DNA of 64,000 nt, from positions 620,001 through 684,000 of the forward strand of contig JAKULF010000015.1 of assembly GCA_022661535.1 (NCBI GenBank). The letters are read 5' to 3'. This stretch comes from Eutypa lata (taxonomy: Eukaryota > Ascomycota > Sordariomycetes > Xylariales > Diatrypaceae). The translations under genes and the position numbers were made by a program. Positions 11,198 through 23,929 of this stretch are shown one piece after another (the stretch's first letter is position 1; each line of letters opens with the position of its first letter). The notes below the pieces were generated by a model. That model was given only the letters and a program-made list of their open reading frames with translations, searched no databases and was not told the DNA's origin.

Positions 11198-12134
11198 GGT
11201 GGGCTATCTGTGTTTTTGTGATTGTCGTCGTCGGTTCGGTTCGAGAAGCAAGCTCTTGGGGGGGTTTTTTTGGGGGGGGGTTGTCCTCTGTTGACGACGA
11301 CTTTATAATGGAAGTAAAGAGGGAAAATAGAGAAGGCTGAAGACAGACAGACAGACAGAAGGCTGCAGATTGTTATAGGAGAGATCCTCCCGGCAAGGAG
11401 AACAGCCGTACTACTGAATGTGGCCCGATAGACGTATGACTGATGGATACCATGTGAAATGAACGGACAGCACAGTTCAAAATGCCATGTGGTAATCTTA
11501 TCGGAGCCTGGGCACGTACCGTCATTGCTTAGGTAAGTCTAATAATATCAAGATATGTACTTCGTACCTCATACTAGTGCGCATAACTTTATGACAGCAA
11601 GCCTCTACTGGTGCATAAATCACCACTACATACCTACACATTATGCATCTCTATTCCATTTGAAAGAAACTATCTACAAGTGTAGACGCTCTAGATAGAG
11701 TTGTCACACACCAAATAGACTATCGCATTGCCCAATTGAGGCTCTCAAGACCCTATGATAAACTAGTAATTTAAGCAAAACGTTATCCAAGTATTCGAGT
11801 GGTTCTAGATTGGCCACCCCACGAGGATAGATCAGCACTGTAAAGGTTATTTGACAAAAAAGGGGTAAGGGTGAGTGAGATAGAAACATTGATGCCATAA
11901 TTAGAAGTGCCTATGTGTTCAATGGACTCCTAGTTACATGTACCTCTGAATTTATTGCTGTTGGTTCCCAATTACAGGACCTCTAAACTACATACCTACT
12001 TGCCTATCATCCAACAGTGCGGGGCAGCCTTTCTGTACTCCCAACCAACCAATCCCTCCATTTCTACACCTTCAAAATATATCGTATCCTACACGGCCCT
12101 AGCATAGAGATCTTAAGAGGCGAAACTCGTCGCA
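11198..12134. other. Intergenic, promoters of two divergent genes
   Basis: About 940 nt. It contains a G-rich run (about 11258-11280) and a short ACAG microsatellite near 11342-11358 just upstream of the SRP receptor gene. The segment before 12135 is the promoter of the peptidase gene. No other gene was seen. Confidence 0.55.
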
Positions 12135-14566
12135 ATGGCTGTCCGTGAGATCCAAGTTTTCAAGTTGGGTATTGAGACCCAGTTCGAGCGCCTTATAGAT
12201 CGAGAGAAACGATACGCGCACCACATGGCTCGGTAAGTGTAACCTTGTACATGCTACATGTGAGCGAAGTGCTGAATATAATGTAAGCTCTGCTTGGTAC
12301 GGTACAAGAATTATCCTTCGGCAGGTTTCCCCGGAGTCGTCTGCGATTTTCGACTTTATCCTTGAGCTTCATCGCACGTGTGCGGGAAACTGGGGCTCCC
12401 TTACGGGGCCGGATGTCAGCAGCGAGGACCTTCAAGCCTTCCTGATATACGCCGCTATGTTTCTTTCCAATATTGGAAACTATTATGTACGTCATGCGCA
12501 TAACTACACAAGCCTGGAGGGAATACTGACCCCCGAAGGGTTCTGGAGATCAAAAATTCATCCCCGGCGTCGATAGAGCTTTCCTCTGGAAGTTAGCAAG
12601 CAGATCGCCCACACTAACAAGTCTGTATAAAGAGATATCGGAGTTTATGTATGCTATACCTCCTTTCGGCCTTGGCTATCCGAGCGAGACCTCTCAGAGT
12701 AGTTACTACCCTAAGAATGATGTCAACGAGTCAGACATCGCTATGGTGTCGAAGATTCTTGAACAGAATTCTATCTACCCGGAGAACACTCGACTTTGGA
12801 AAGCAGAAAATGGTGTTGATTTTGAGGTCCTCCTTGCGTCTGTGGAAACCGGGGAGATTACCAAGTTGCCTCTACCCAATGAGAAAGGATCTGTGAGCAT
12901 CGTTCCAGGAGATCATTCTTCTGATCTTCGGCATGTGTGCGCCGAGCTCGTGGAAGCATCTAAGTACGCAGCCAACGACCAACAGAGAGAGTATCTCAGT
13001 GCATATATCGAAAGCTTTGAGAGCGGAAGCTTAGACGCCTATCGCAGATCGCAGCGGATATGGGTACGGGACAAGGGGCCTAGGGTGGAAAATATATTCG
13101 GGTTCGTCGAGCCGTATCGCGATCCGCAGGGGATTCGAGCAGAATTCGAAGCCCTAGTAGCTATTTCCGACGACGAGGAGTCTGCTCTACTTACTAAATT
13201 AGTCGAAAATTCGGCCACATTTATTCGTCAGCTGCCGTGGGCAACAGCAGAAAATGATGGGAAAGGGCCATTTGAGAAGAGTCTTTTCGAACCTCCCGAC
13301 TTCTCGAGTATTCACAGTGAGTAACTATGGTCAACTTATGCAGCCAAGTTCTAACAGGTCATACATAGCGCTTGCATACTGCTCGAGCATTATATTCCCA
13401 GGTATCAACTTACCAAACGTTAGCTCATATGCCTTCACCTTTGGAATAGCTCCTGTGCTGACTGAACGTTGATTATAGTATAACGATATTCGACAGGAGG
13501 ATGGGTTTAAGAATGTCATCATTGCCAATCGGATGATAGCCGAAAGTCAAGCCAAGCAGTATCCTTTCATAGATGTTTCCGAGGCGGAGCAGTTCAAGAA
13601 GCACAAGTTCCCAGCCTACTACTGGTGGGTAGTGCTCCATGAACTTCTCGGTCATGGTACTGGACAAATGATGGTTGAGACTACAGATGGAAAGTTCAAC
13701 TTCGACATCAAGAATCCACCGGTAAACCTTATCACAGGAGAGTCCATTACGTCCTGGTACAAACCAGGCCAGACTTGGACTGGCCAGTTCGGTGACTTGG
13801 CAACAACGGTCGACGAGTGCAGAGCTGAACTGGTTGGCGCGTATCTAATGGATGATCCGGAACTTCTTGAGTTGTTGGGCTTCACGGAAAGTTCCGATAT
13901 TCGCGCCGAAGACTGTGGGTAGTTCTTATAACCACGGAATTGAACCAGATGTTAACCTAAACCGTCAGTGACCTACAATCTATACCAGCAGTTAGGTGTT
14001 GATGGATTGCGGGGACTCTCCAATTTCAACACGAACAGTGGTGTAAGTGTCCCCTGAATCCCAATGGAGCATGTGTTTTTACTGACCTATCTCAAAGAAA
14101 TGGGGCCAAGCGCATAGTCGAGTTAGTACTTGTGGAATCCAACTATCTAGTTTAACAGCAGCATACTAACGACAGATAGGCGCATTTTGCGATGTTGAAA
14201 TGCCTGCTCACCGACGGCGGCGGTGTCATAACCGTCACTCACAATAAGACAAGCCAAAGCTTAACGGTCCAGGTAGACCGTGCCAAGATTCGGACACATG
14301 GAAAACCTGCCTTAGGGCAGATGCTCCTACACTTACATATGTTTCGATGTACAGCTGACGCTGAAAGTTGTCGCACGTACTATGAGGAACTATCGAAGGT
14401 GGACGGTGTATATCTCGATTGGCGAGAGACCGTGCTCAAGAAGAAGCCTCCGCCACTCGTCTTCGTCCATGCCAACACGTTCCTGGATGGGGAGGTCGTA
14501 ACACTCAAGGAGTACGAACCGACAGTTGAAGGCGTCATTGAAAGCTGGGCCGAGAGGAAGGTATGA
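12135..14566 (+). CDS. Dipeptidyl peptidase III (M49 metallopeptidase), 8 exons
   Basis: Cytosolic zinc exopeptidase that removes dipeptides from short peptide N-termini. I reconstruct exons 12135-12232, 12288-12486, 12539-13316, 13369-13418, 13479-13914, 13969-14042, 14098-14121 and 14180-14566. The total is 2046 nt or 681 aa, with all splice phases consistent. The M49 signature HELLGH is at residues 429-434 (zinc ligands His429, His433; catalytic Glu430). The second motif ECRAE starts at 488 (zinc ligand Glu488). Family-typical segments are readable across junctions, for example AHHMAR/SAWYGTR over intron 1 and SNIGNYY/GSGDQKFIPG over intron 2. Introns are 52-60 nt. Two exons are very small (50 and 24 nt), so automated prediction could easily break this gene. 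Confidence 0.93.
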
Positions 14567-15433
14567 AATGGAAAATCGCAATGGGGTTCAGTGCTAGCCT
14601 AGGTCGATTTTCGGATTTGAGTTATTGAGTGTCCTTGGTCAACCATAAGAAGCTTCAGCAGCTTCACTTTATACGTAGATGGCTATGCTCATACGGCATC
14701 GGTCCTAGACACCACTCAATACACTTCACGATTATTTTCACTGTATCACACACTTTTTGCTTAAGTGGCTTCAATATAAGCTGATCATACCTGCACTGTC
14801 TTGTTATCTATTGCAACATATAGCCTATCTATACAGCTAAAGCTAACTAGGTTCCAGCCTGCTGAAGAGCAGCGACATATTGCAAAATCTGAAATACTGT
14901 CTGAATCACCGCTAAGAGAATGCTTAGGGAACCAAAAATCAAAACGCTCCAGAATGCGACCCAGGCGCTTATCCTACCACAGCTGCCGTATTGTGCGAGG
15001 CTTCTTGTTTGACGCGCAACTATTCAACTGCAATAATCTACTAGGAAGATGCGGAAAATCACCGGCCAAGTCATACCGCTCCCGCTCAGTCAGCGCAATG
15101 GGACGTTGGAATTTCTTGCTGCTGCAGACCAGAGACAAGAAAGGGTCATGTCCTTCGTTTGGTATACGTGCGAACGGTCTTAGTCGTCGAAACAAGGTCC
15201 TCGACCGTCTGCTCTGGCCAAAGAGGAGGCCGGTATGAGAAGGCTATTTATTGAAGTAGCTCTGTGATATCCTCCTCGCTCGCCCAGGACATTGATCCGG
15301 GTCCTTCAAGACCGCAGTGGTGAATGACACCCCTTATGCTTCCTGGAACACTTAAGTACAAACATTCTCGAGTCTTAATGTCACCTAGGACTGCTACGCA
15401 CGTACGGTTACGCTACAACCATAAACTTCTTCG
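14567..15433. other. Intergenic with a degraded coding remnant
   Basis: Downstream flank of the peptidase gene, followed by the remnant listed separately at 14850-15195. Otherwise no gene was recognised. Confidence 0.45.
14850..15195 (-). pseudogene. Possible remnant of a fungal protein, with internal stop
   Basis: On the minus strand a frame starting near 15195 contains ALTERERYDLAGDFPHLP followed by a short leucine-rich step and CASNKKPRTIRQLW. This pattern resembles segments found next to F-box-like regions in fungal proteins. The frame stops at a TAG (a possible former CAG), and the same frame then continues openly for about 50 codons. I see no start, splice sites or complete domain, so I treat it as a decayed fragment. 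It could be chance. Confidence 0.25.
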
Positions 15434-18400
15434 ATGCGGGAAACCTCTTCGGACTTTCTTGGGATTTACTTCACTTCTAGCCCGTTAATAGATAATAAGT
15501 GCGGTGGTCTCCAAGATGGTGGAAGCGTGAGTCTCTCCTACAAGCGCCGCGACGCTGCTGAAAGGGGAGATGCTGATGCTACTCGCCTCAGCCAGGCACA
15601 GAGTCCATTGTGGCACCAAGCCTTGGAAAAAATACCGAGAGGAGTTGCAAGGGACCGAGGATCTATAATCGGTCTAGAGAGTTCATAGTCTCCAGGAACT
15701 AATAGACTCGTTTGCCTCCATCCATGCCGCTGCCCCGAATAACTATTCCGGGGTATTTTCTCTGAATAGGATTGCCCCAAGGCTCAAGTCTGTTGATGGT
15801 TTCTCAGCCGTCCCAGCTCTGTGTTTCGGTGCCGATGCAGCCCTAACTGCGGCTGTCTGGGGCAGCATAAGACTGATCCTTTCGCATGCCTCCTCGGCCG
15901 CGGAGACTTTACAGGATGTCCTCGACATGTTGGAGGAGCTTAGTCTAACACTCCCGCGGTTCCAAGTCTACGAGCAGACGCTACCCATGGACCACCGATT
16001 CCAGCAAGCCTTGGTAGACGTATACAGCGAATTAATCTGCTTCTACGCACGCACTATACACTTCCTCCGCGTCAATCCCCATCTGGTCCTAAGGAAGAAT
16101 GCGTGGCAGAATTTTCGCAATGACTTTTCGCAGACAGTTATGCGTATTAAGCGTATGTCCACGACCGTGGAGCGCGAGGCCGAGCTAGCCCAGATGCACA
16201 AGGATGAAGTCCAGTATAGTGAGGTACTGGAGCTCTTGAAGTCTGTGCAGATGAATAAGACGGATGATGCTAAGAAAACCTGCTACAATAACCTCCCATT
16301 TGCTGCTAATACTAGGTTTAGCGGCCGGGAGGGTGTTCTTCTAGATGCAATTGACAAGGTCCTAGCCCCCCAGACTTCTCCGTCTAGTCAAAAATCAATA
16401 GCATTGTCCGGCATGGGTGGCGTCGGGAAAACGCAAATGGCAACCCATTACGCGTATCTCAACTTAGAGAAGTTCGACGTTATCTTATGGATTGCAGCTA
16501 TCAATGCTATTGTCGTTGGACAGAGCTTCCACACCATCGCCGAGGGTCTCGGCCTGTTGGAGAGTGATGAGGAGAAAAAGGATGCTGCTGCAGCTATATA
16601 TAAAATGAAGAGCTGGCTTGCCACAGCAAGTTCGTTACTTCAGTCTACTTAGGCGATCTTACATTGATGATCTAATCACTTCAGACTCCACTTTCCTCAT
16701 CATATTCGACAACGCGGACGATTTAACTTGTCTAAAGCATGGCCAGAAGCCTTTCGTGGCTCGGTACTTCTTACAACACGAGATTCCACCGTTGCTACCG
16801 CCATGGCGTCACAGAACATATCAGTCAATGCTCTAACTGACGAAGATGGTAGTACACTGCTCCTGAGAGCACTGGATCTAGCCCAAGCTACGCTAAACGA
16901 TGAGCAACATGCCTATGCCATCGCCAAGGCCTTTGGTGGACTCCCTTTGGCCCTCTCCCAGATTGGCGGGTTCACCAAACAGAGAAGGATGTCTTTGGGG
17001 GATTTTCTACCACTGTATGCGCATCACTCTGCCAAGATCGATGCTCGAAAGGCGCCTGGCAGTGATTACGACTATAGTCTGAGTACGGTTTGGAACGTCT
17101 CGTTTGAAAAGTTAACCGAAGATTCTGCCCGTCTATTGAACTTGCTGTCTTACTTCGACCCAGATAGTATATCTGAAGACATCTTATTGCAAGGTGGCCA
17201 GGATATTGGCAATGAACTGTCTTTTCTATCCGATGAAATGGAGTAAGTAGCATTCACTATTCCAACGGGCTTCAAACCCCCATGCTGATCTCCTATTTCC
17301 AGCCTCGGTGATGCGTTAGTTGAACTCTTTCAAACAGCTCTCATCGAGCGGGCGGGCGGGCCAGCTGTTCTTTCAATCCATCGTCTAGTACAGTCGGCGG
17401 TCCGAAAGCGGCTTGATGAGCAGGAAATCGTCGAGTACTTTGATGCTGTGGTGCATATACTCTGCTGGGGATTCCCAGATCACTCAAGCATAGATATCGG
17501 GCACCAAATTGCTGGGTGGACGCGATGTGAAAAATGTCTTCCTCACGTGAACTATCTTCTCCACATCGCAAAAGGTCAGCAGAAAGGCCCAGGAGACCAG
17601 CAAAATTACGCCCATCTTCTTCTAAGATGCAGTTGGTAGGTATACCTAGCCCCTTCACACTGGTTCATCTATTCATAGACCCTTGCATAGGTACCTATAC
17701 GAGAGAGAGATGTACAACGTCGCTAAAGAAATGGTCGAGCAAGCAATTTCAACTTTCGAGGAAACGACTACATTGGCATATGCAAGCGCTATCGACCTCG
17801 GTGGCCTCATCGAATTAGATTTTGCTCAACCTGCTAGAGCCTTAGAGCCTTTTACGTGTGCCTTGGAGATACGGAAGGCCAAACTGGGGGCAGAAGACCC
17901 TTTCATCGCCTACAGTCTCAATAATGTGGCCCTGGCATACACCGAAATGGGCAACTTGGATCTCGCCTACGCAGCACACCAGGAAGCTATTCGTCTTAGA
18001 CTCAAGGCGAACAGCGATAGAATTGGCAACTCCTACAGCAACATGTCAAGTCTACTTCTTCGCATGGGGCGCCCAGATGAAGCGGAGGAGATGCTTGCCA
18101 GGTGTCCATCCTTGAAAGACTTCACCGATGAGACCTTTCTCAGCACCGGCAACCCCCGCTTCTCAGGTGACATGGTTTTGCTGTCACGTATTCGCCTTGC
18201 CCAAGGACGGTCCACTGATGCCCTGAGGCTGGCATCGAAAGCTTTGGCTTTCCGTCAAAAGCTTCTCGGAAACCGACTCAAGACATGCGACTCGCAGTAC
18301 GATGTCGCCTCCATGCTACTAAGGGAGGGCCATATGAGCTCAGCGATGTAAGTAGTGACTTTGTTTCTCTAGCTATCCTCCCCGTATAGCTTCTCTCTTA

Positions 18401-18653
18401 CTCACACCATGGATCCAGGCAGCTCCTCGAAGATGTAGTTGGCATATCGGAGACCTTCGTGGAAGGAGAGGGCCAGCGAGCTAGAGCATTATACAAACTG
18501 GCAGAGATCTACGCAGACCGAGGTATGCAGGCTGAATCCGCTTCCTGTCGAGAGAAGGCAATGGCTCTGCGAGCGGCATTGAAACCGGAACTCGCGAATG
18601 CCCCGTTCGAGGAGACTGAATTCTCGAAATTGTGCCTCTGGATGTTGTGGTAA
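15434..18653 (+). pseudogene. NB-ARC/TPR NLR-like protein, apparently decayed
   Basis: STAND-class intracellular receptor of the type linked in fungi to self/non-self recognition. Readable order: N-terminal alpha-helical region (SPLWHQALEK ... RIAPRLKSVDGF ... WGSIRLIL ... MLEELSLTLPRF), NB-ARC with P-loop GMGGVGKT, Walker B-like LIIFDNADDL, LLTTRD and GGLPLAL, then a TPR tail (EAIRLRLKANSDRIGNSYSN and similar units). Supported splice junctions: 16629/16685, 17242/17303, 17635/17691 and 18347/18419, all phase-consistent. Three lesions break it. There is a +1 shift in the A-run near 15628-15634. Two in-frame stops, TAA and TAG, lie between 15664 and 15677, where CAA and CAG would fit. A frameshift occurs at about 16718-16738, between FDNADDLT and KAWPEAFRG. 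Start is uncertain. Assembly error is possible for the indels but less so for all lesions together. Confidence 0.65.
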
Positions 18654-19961
18654 ATTGAATTGGTATCTAGCTCCGTAGGGTTTGCAGGGGTGTCTATGAA
18701 CAGTCTTGATGATGCAGCCGTGTATTTCAGGCTACATTGGTTTACTGCTACCCGTCATCTTCCTCGGGGTTCGTCTGTAACCCCCTTTGCCCGACTACGT
18801 ATACTTAGAGATGTTGGACTAAGCTGTGATATAGTCGTACGCTTGACTGCGGCCTTTGTTTCTTGGTCGAGAGGTTGTACTTGATTGATTAACCTAGGTG
18901 GGTTACAGTGTCCAGTCAAGAAGAATAGTCTATTGTCGAGGACTACATTCCGGTTTCAAATTATATAACCTAAAATTCATTTTTAAAATAAAAATACCCA
19001 GTGATTAGTAAAACCTTGTACTTTGTAGTAGTTGTTGAGCGTCACAACATTGAAGCTGAAGTTGAGTGCACTCGACATTGAACATTGGCACTGTATTGTA
19101 CAACGCCTCTAGGTACATTAGGTATGCAGTTAGTGTCTAAGCCACACTAACATACGTAGTACATGTTGACATGTACCTACATGCATGTACTTCGTAGGTA
19201 TGCCAAATTTACTAGACGTTCACTTCTCAATCAGGTAACTACCTATTTCTACGTACGAAGTAGTGATTTCAACTTTTAAGCGGCAACATGTATTTTTGGC
19301 GACGTTTGGTTATAATAGCATTGTGGTAGGCAGACAGGTAGGTAGGTATGCACATGCAGCTATTGACATGTAACACTACTGCGTATGTATGTAGTAGTAC
19401 AATACGAATCCGCTGGATATAACGGCACGGTACCTACATACCAAGGCACCTAGACATCCCTGGAGGACGCCTCATTCGTGGCTTCCTGCTTCCTTGGAAG
19501 GGCTGAGTTGATTGTTCATGAACCAATGTGGGGATAGATCGTCTACCCGCCAGTAAAGTTAATAGTCTACCCAAGTAGTTACATTCAATGCTACGACTAC
19601 TTATCACAATTAGTGATTCACTCTTGAAGTTGAAGAATCAAAGTGCGACCCTTCTTTTCGCGTAAGATTGTTGCGTTCTATGCGCACATTGTATTAGATC
19701 ATTCGTAACTGTTTGTAAGAGCATAACACATAGTTGCCTACTTACGTACTTATATGATTAGAGAGAGGTTGATTGCTTAAGCAGCCTCATCGTTCTTTGC
19801 CCATACCACAGACCGCATAATCAGGTCCTCACAATTGGGCCGTCATTCAGTGTCACCATTTCCCTCTTTTTTTATACAACCAAGGACGAGCGGGCGACAG
19901 CGATTAATAACTGAACCAAAACACTCCTCAAGTATCCAGCCTTTTGAAACTTACACGACGT
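18654..19961. other. Intergenic, AT-rich with TACCTA/TAGGTA motifs
   Basis: About 1.3 kb between the NLR remnant and the palmitoyltransferase gene. From about 19090 to 19460 there are many copies of short words such as ACCTAC, TAGGTA and TACGTA, partly palindromic. This is a common feature of intergenic DNA in this window. No ORF with domain features. The 100 nt before 19962 are the promoter and 5' UTR. Confidence 0.5.
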
Positions 19962-22387
19962 ATGTCGCAAAGCACCCAACCGAATGGCGCCCTTAATGGC
20001 GCCCCAGCGCAACCGTCCACGAAAGGGAGCGCTACCGCTCCTAAGCTGAACTCGGAAGACATGGAGTTGGGGCACCTTCCTGCGAACGGTGAACCTTCCA
20101 CCGAGCCCGATATCATGCAGTTAGCACGGGTAGGAGATGTGCCAGCCATGCAGAAGCTCTTTGAAACCACGGAACTCGACGCTACTTACGTCGACAATGA
20201 GGGCATCACCCCGTTACACGTAAGCCTAAAGTCTACCTTAACTTCCACCCCGAATCTTCCGACCGTTGAGAACTGTTTGTCTGACATGCAGAACTCTAGT
20301 GGGCTGCTATTAACAACCAGTTTTCCATGTGTAAATTCCTAATCGCGAGCGGTGCCGACATTAATAAGAAAGGCGGCGAATCCATATCGACGCCCTTGCA
20401 ATGGGCTGCCCAGCGTTCCAACTACTACACCGTCAACCTTCTCCTCCAACATGGCGCAGATCCTCTCATCAGCGACGCGCAAGGCTATAACACCTTGCAT
20501 ATCTCCATTTTCAACGGCAACATCCTATTGGTGGTCCTGTTGCTACACCAAGGTATACCGGTCGATGTAGCCGACGCTTACGGCCACACCGGCCTTATGT
20601 GGGCGGCGTATAAGGGGTTTCCCCAATGTGTGGATCTGTTTTTGCGATGGGGCGCCAGCGTACATGCTGTAGACGAACAAGGCTTCACGGCCCTGCACTG
20701 GGCCCTCGTGAAGGGGAACCCTCAGTGCATCCTGAAGCTCATAGAATACGGTTCCGATCGCTTCGCAAAGACAGAGACGGGCAAGACTCCGGCAATAACA
20801 GCGCAGGATCTGAACACTCTCGGTCCGTGGCATAGGGCACTTAAGGAGTGCGGTTATGATGAGAACGGCTATGCTGTGACACCTTGGTGGCCTGGCTCTT
20901 CCTTTTTCCTCAAGGATAAACGGGGTTTCATGAACAAATTTCTGTTTTCTCTACCAACTGCACTTCTACTAGTCGAATTGTCCATCATGGCTTACTTGCC
21001 CATTATTGTGGCCGTCCCCATCGCATTTTGTGTGGGCTTCGGCTTCCAGTGGATCACGAACCAACTCCTCGAGTATGCACCACCTGATATGAGACACCTT
21101 CATAAAACGGTATGTTGTGTATTCCTCGAAGCGTGATATTCTTCTGCTGACAAAGAGGTAGCCCTGGCTGGCGGGTATATTTGCAGGATCATTAATTCTA
21201 GTTGGTTTCAGATGGGTTTTCGTCATACTTCCTGGTACGTCACAACTCGGTATCAATGACTGACTTCTCACTGACCGGGAACATAGGTACCCTGCCTGAT
21301 CATGGACTGCTCAATCTCCTCTTCGCCGTTTTCTACGGATTAATAGCATATTTTTATGCATCCTCTATGATCTTCGACCCCGGTTTCGTCCCTAAACTTA
21401 ACGGAATTGCCGAACAGAAGGCCGTCATTGACGAATTGCTAGGCATGTGGAAGTTTGATGAATCCAATTTCTGTGTCACTTGCATGATCCGGACTCCTTT
21501 AAGAAGCAAGCATTGCAGGAGGTGCCAGCGTTGCGTCGCCAAACACGACCAGTAAGTCTAGTCGAGTTTCGTGGATGAGACAATCAACCAACCAACTAAC
21601 ATACCATAGTCACTGCCCTTGGGTCAACAACTGCGTAGGCGTTAATAATCATCGGCACTTCTTTCTTTACCTCATCAATCTTACAATCGGCATTCTGCTC
21701 ATAGACTGGCTGCTCTTTTCCTACTTCACATCTAAGGAGATACCATCTGTTTCGCGAGAGTGTCTCATCCTTTCGGAACACTTGTGTAAAGTTATGAACT
21801 ACGATCCGTATACGGTCCTGCTTGGTCTCTGGACCACACTACAGCTAACATGGGTTGGCATGTTGCTCTTCGTACAGTTCATCCAGGTAGCCCGTGCCAT
21901 GACTACGTATGAGAATATGTACGGCATTCAGGATGGTTCGGCGTCATCTATTGTGTCCGCGTTTACTAGTACTGGCGCACCACTCGACCCGAACCACCCT
22001 GACGCTGGGGCTCCTCCCTCGGCCGCTGACGATCCCTTGGGTACCGCAGGTGGTGCACACGCCCACAAACATAGGAGCTTCTTAAAGCAGTGGAGTCGCC
22101 TTCTTGGGGTCGATACCTTCATCGAGACAGCGACGGGCCGTAGTGCGGCAACCAACAGCAGGAAGTCTCGGAGGAAGCGTAACCCCTACAGCAAAGGCTA
22201 CTTTCAGAACTGCCGCGACTTCTGGTGCGATCCGGCCCCCATGTTTGGGCGCAGGGAGACGGGAGACGCCGTGCTCGGCGGCCAGAAGATCAATTACACC
22301 GAAATTTACGAAAGTCCAACCGCGATGGAGTTGGGCTTGGGACGACGGAGGGGTGGGTACGAGGCCGTTTCCGGAGAGGCGGTATGA
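19962..22387 (+). CDS. Ankyrin-repeat DHHC palmitoyltransferase (Akr1 type)
   Basis: Golgi/endosomal membrane enzyme that S-acylates cysteines of target proteins. Exons 19962-20219, 20300-21109, 21162-21234, 21287-21551 and 21610-22387 give 727 aa with consistent phases. About six ankyrin repeats occupy roughly 50-285 ([52 protein letters not shown]). Transmembrane pairs follow at about 320-370 and 385-430. The cysteine-rich domain ([19 protein letters not shown]) carries DHHC at 468-471, and two more membrane helices follow. The cytosolic tail has a conserved-looking [15 protein letters not shown] segment. Intron 4 splits the first His codon of DHHC. I chose the ATG at 19962 because the longer frame begins with TTG. 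Confidence 0.93.
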
Positions 22388-23417
22388 TGAGAACTACATA
22401 TATACTTTTCACGTGCTAGTGTTAGGAAGGATGGTGTTTAATGACCGGACGTGTAATGATTCAGAGGGGCGTTATTATTATATATCCTTGTGCAAGACGG
22501 GTAGGGCAGACAGGTGAAACAGGTGCAACCTACTTACTTAGTGATAGGTATGTATGATACGGGATATGGGATACGGGATACGGGGACACGCACGGCCTTG
22601 CTATTTGGTATCAATCAGCTCCTCACGGCGTCTGGTAGATCGATATTACGATTCGTGGTCTGAAGTATGTTTGAGTACGGTCCGGATGGGTGTCAGAATG
22701 CCCTGTTCTAGTAATCGATGCTTTTCAAGACAACGCCTGGTGGATTCATGGCTTGGGTATATGTCTAATGCAGTGGATTCCAGTTGTATATGCTTAGGTC
22801 CAGTCGCTCCTGCATCTTGCCCTTATTGTAGATTTACTGTGAATGAAATATAGAAAACCTATAAAAGAAAGAAAAAAGAAAAAAGCCACGTTCTGCTAAG
22901 GTAATCATAAACACCTCCCCCTTCATCTCTTATAACCAAACTAAGGCCAGATCTGGCATTGACTGGCTGGAGGTGGCCACATCGGCCCGAACATCCCAAG
23001 TCCAAGTAACGGCGGTCAGCTCCTTCAATTGATCTCGGGCGAATTGCATTGGGGTAAAGAGCCGAAGGCGCTTTGCCTCCCCGGTGACGATAGTTGGCAA
23101 GCCATCTTTTTGCCCAAGCGTTGACGCGACAACGTGACATAATAAAGATTGCCACCGCGCCGTTCTAGGCGGTAAGGCGGCTGGCTTCTGGTCGTTCGGT
23201 TATATCACATAACGGCGCTTATGCCTCTGTTCATACCGGCCTCGCTGGACAAAGCGGGCATTGGCGAATGCACCGCTTGAATCGGTGTATTGAAATAAAA
23301 GTACAGGCTGATATCTTGTCCACCCAGGTGGATTTTGAGAAAAGGCCGGGGCGCCTCGGATACGTCGAGAATTCTATATATATATATAATGAATATCCAA
23401 GTCCAAAATACACGAGG

Positions 23418-23680
23418 TCATATGACTATACCTTCTGCGGCTAAGTAGCCGATTTTTGCCGGGGAGATCCTCTTTCCATACCTACTCCAACCTGGATGCT
23501 GGAGTCGCCGGCATTGCGGCGTGGCTCCGCAGGAGCAACGGGCTCTCTGGGTTGGAAATCGATCCTGGAGAATCACTTTCAGGAATGTTTCGAAGGCGGC
23601 GTCGTCCAACTTAAGGTCCTTCCTTCCTTATGCATAGCCGTTGCCATTTGGGCGATGACTCGCAGGTTATCCCACGACCT
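23418..23680 (-). pseudogene. Frameshifted copy of an unknown small protein (copy A)
   Basis: On the minus strand, VIAQMATAMHK and LDDAAFETFLKVILQ are encoded in different frames. They are separated by what looks like an inserted 8-nt tandem unit (plus-strand CCTTCCTT, about 23618-23627). The same arrangement, IAQVVKTMH then LKLDDETLNAFLHAIF, occurs at 42508-42714. The two loci are therefore related copies of one small, probably helical protein family that I do not recognise. No complete start is visible here. Confidence 0.45.
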
Positions 23681-23684
23681 TCTC

Positions 23685-23710
23685 CGGGCAATTCCAAGCG
23701 CGACGTGCCT
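23685..23710 (+). repeat. 26-nt exact match to 34883-34908
   Basis: Twenty-six consecutive bases are identical to an internal segment of the secreted-protein gene at 34369-35283. Weaker similarity continues for about 10-15 nt on both sides. It sits at the edge of pseudogene copy A. This suggests a small fragment of that gene family was copied or left here. Confidence 0.6.
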
Positions 23711-23929
23711 TCGAATATCTTCATAAGGTTAGCGGTTATTCCTGATAGACATATATTGATTGTATTTTTAGGCCCAGGCGGATTCATTTACCTTTGTCGG
23801 ATTCTGCATTGCAATAACCATGGTGTTGTTATTGCTGTCTATGGATTGATAGTTTATCCATGATGGATGGTCTGTATGTTGTTGATCTCTAGAGGTCTAG
23901 GTTGCAAATAAGTACCTAGCTTTACGGAG

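Noticed and set aside
16618..16836. Separate 72-aa ORF within the NLR locus
   Set aside because: Explained by a 55-nt intron (16630-16684) followed by a frameshift in the same gene.
19090..19460. CRISPR-like array of short repeats
   Set aside because: The TACCTA/TAGGTA words have no regular spacing or unit length and the genome is eukaryotic.
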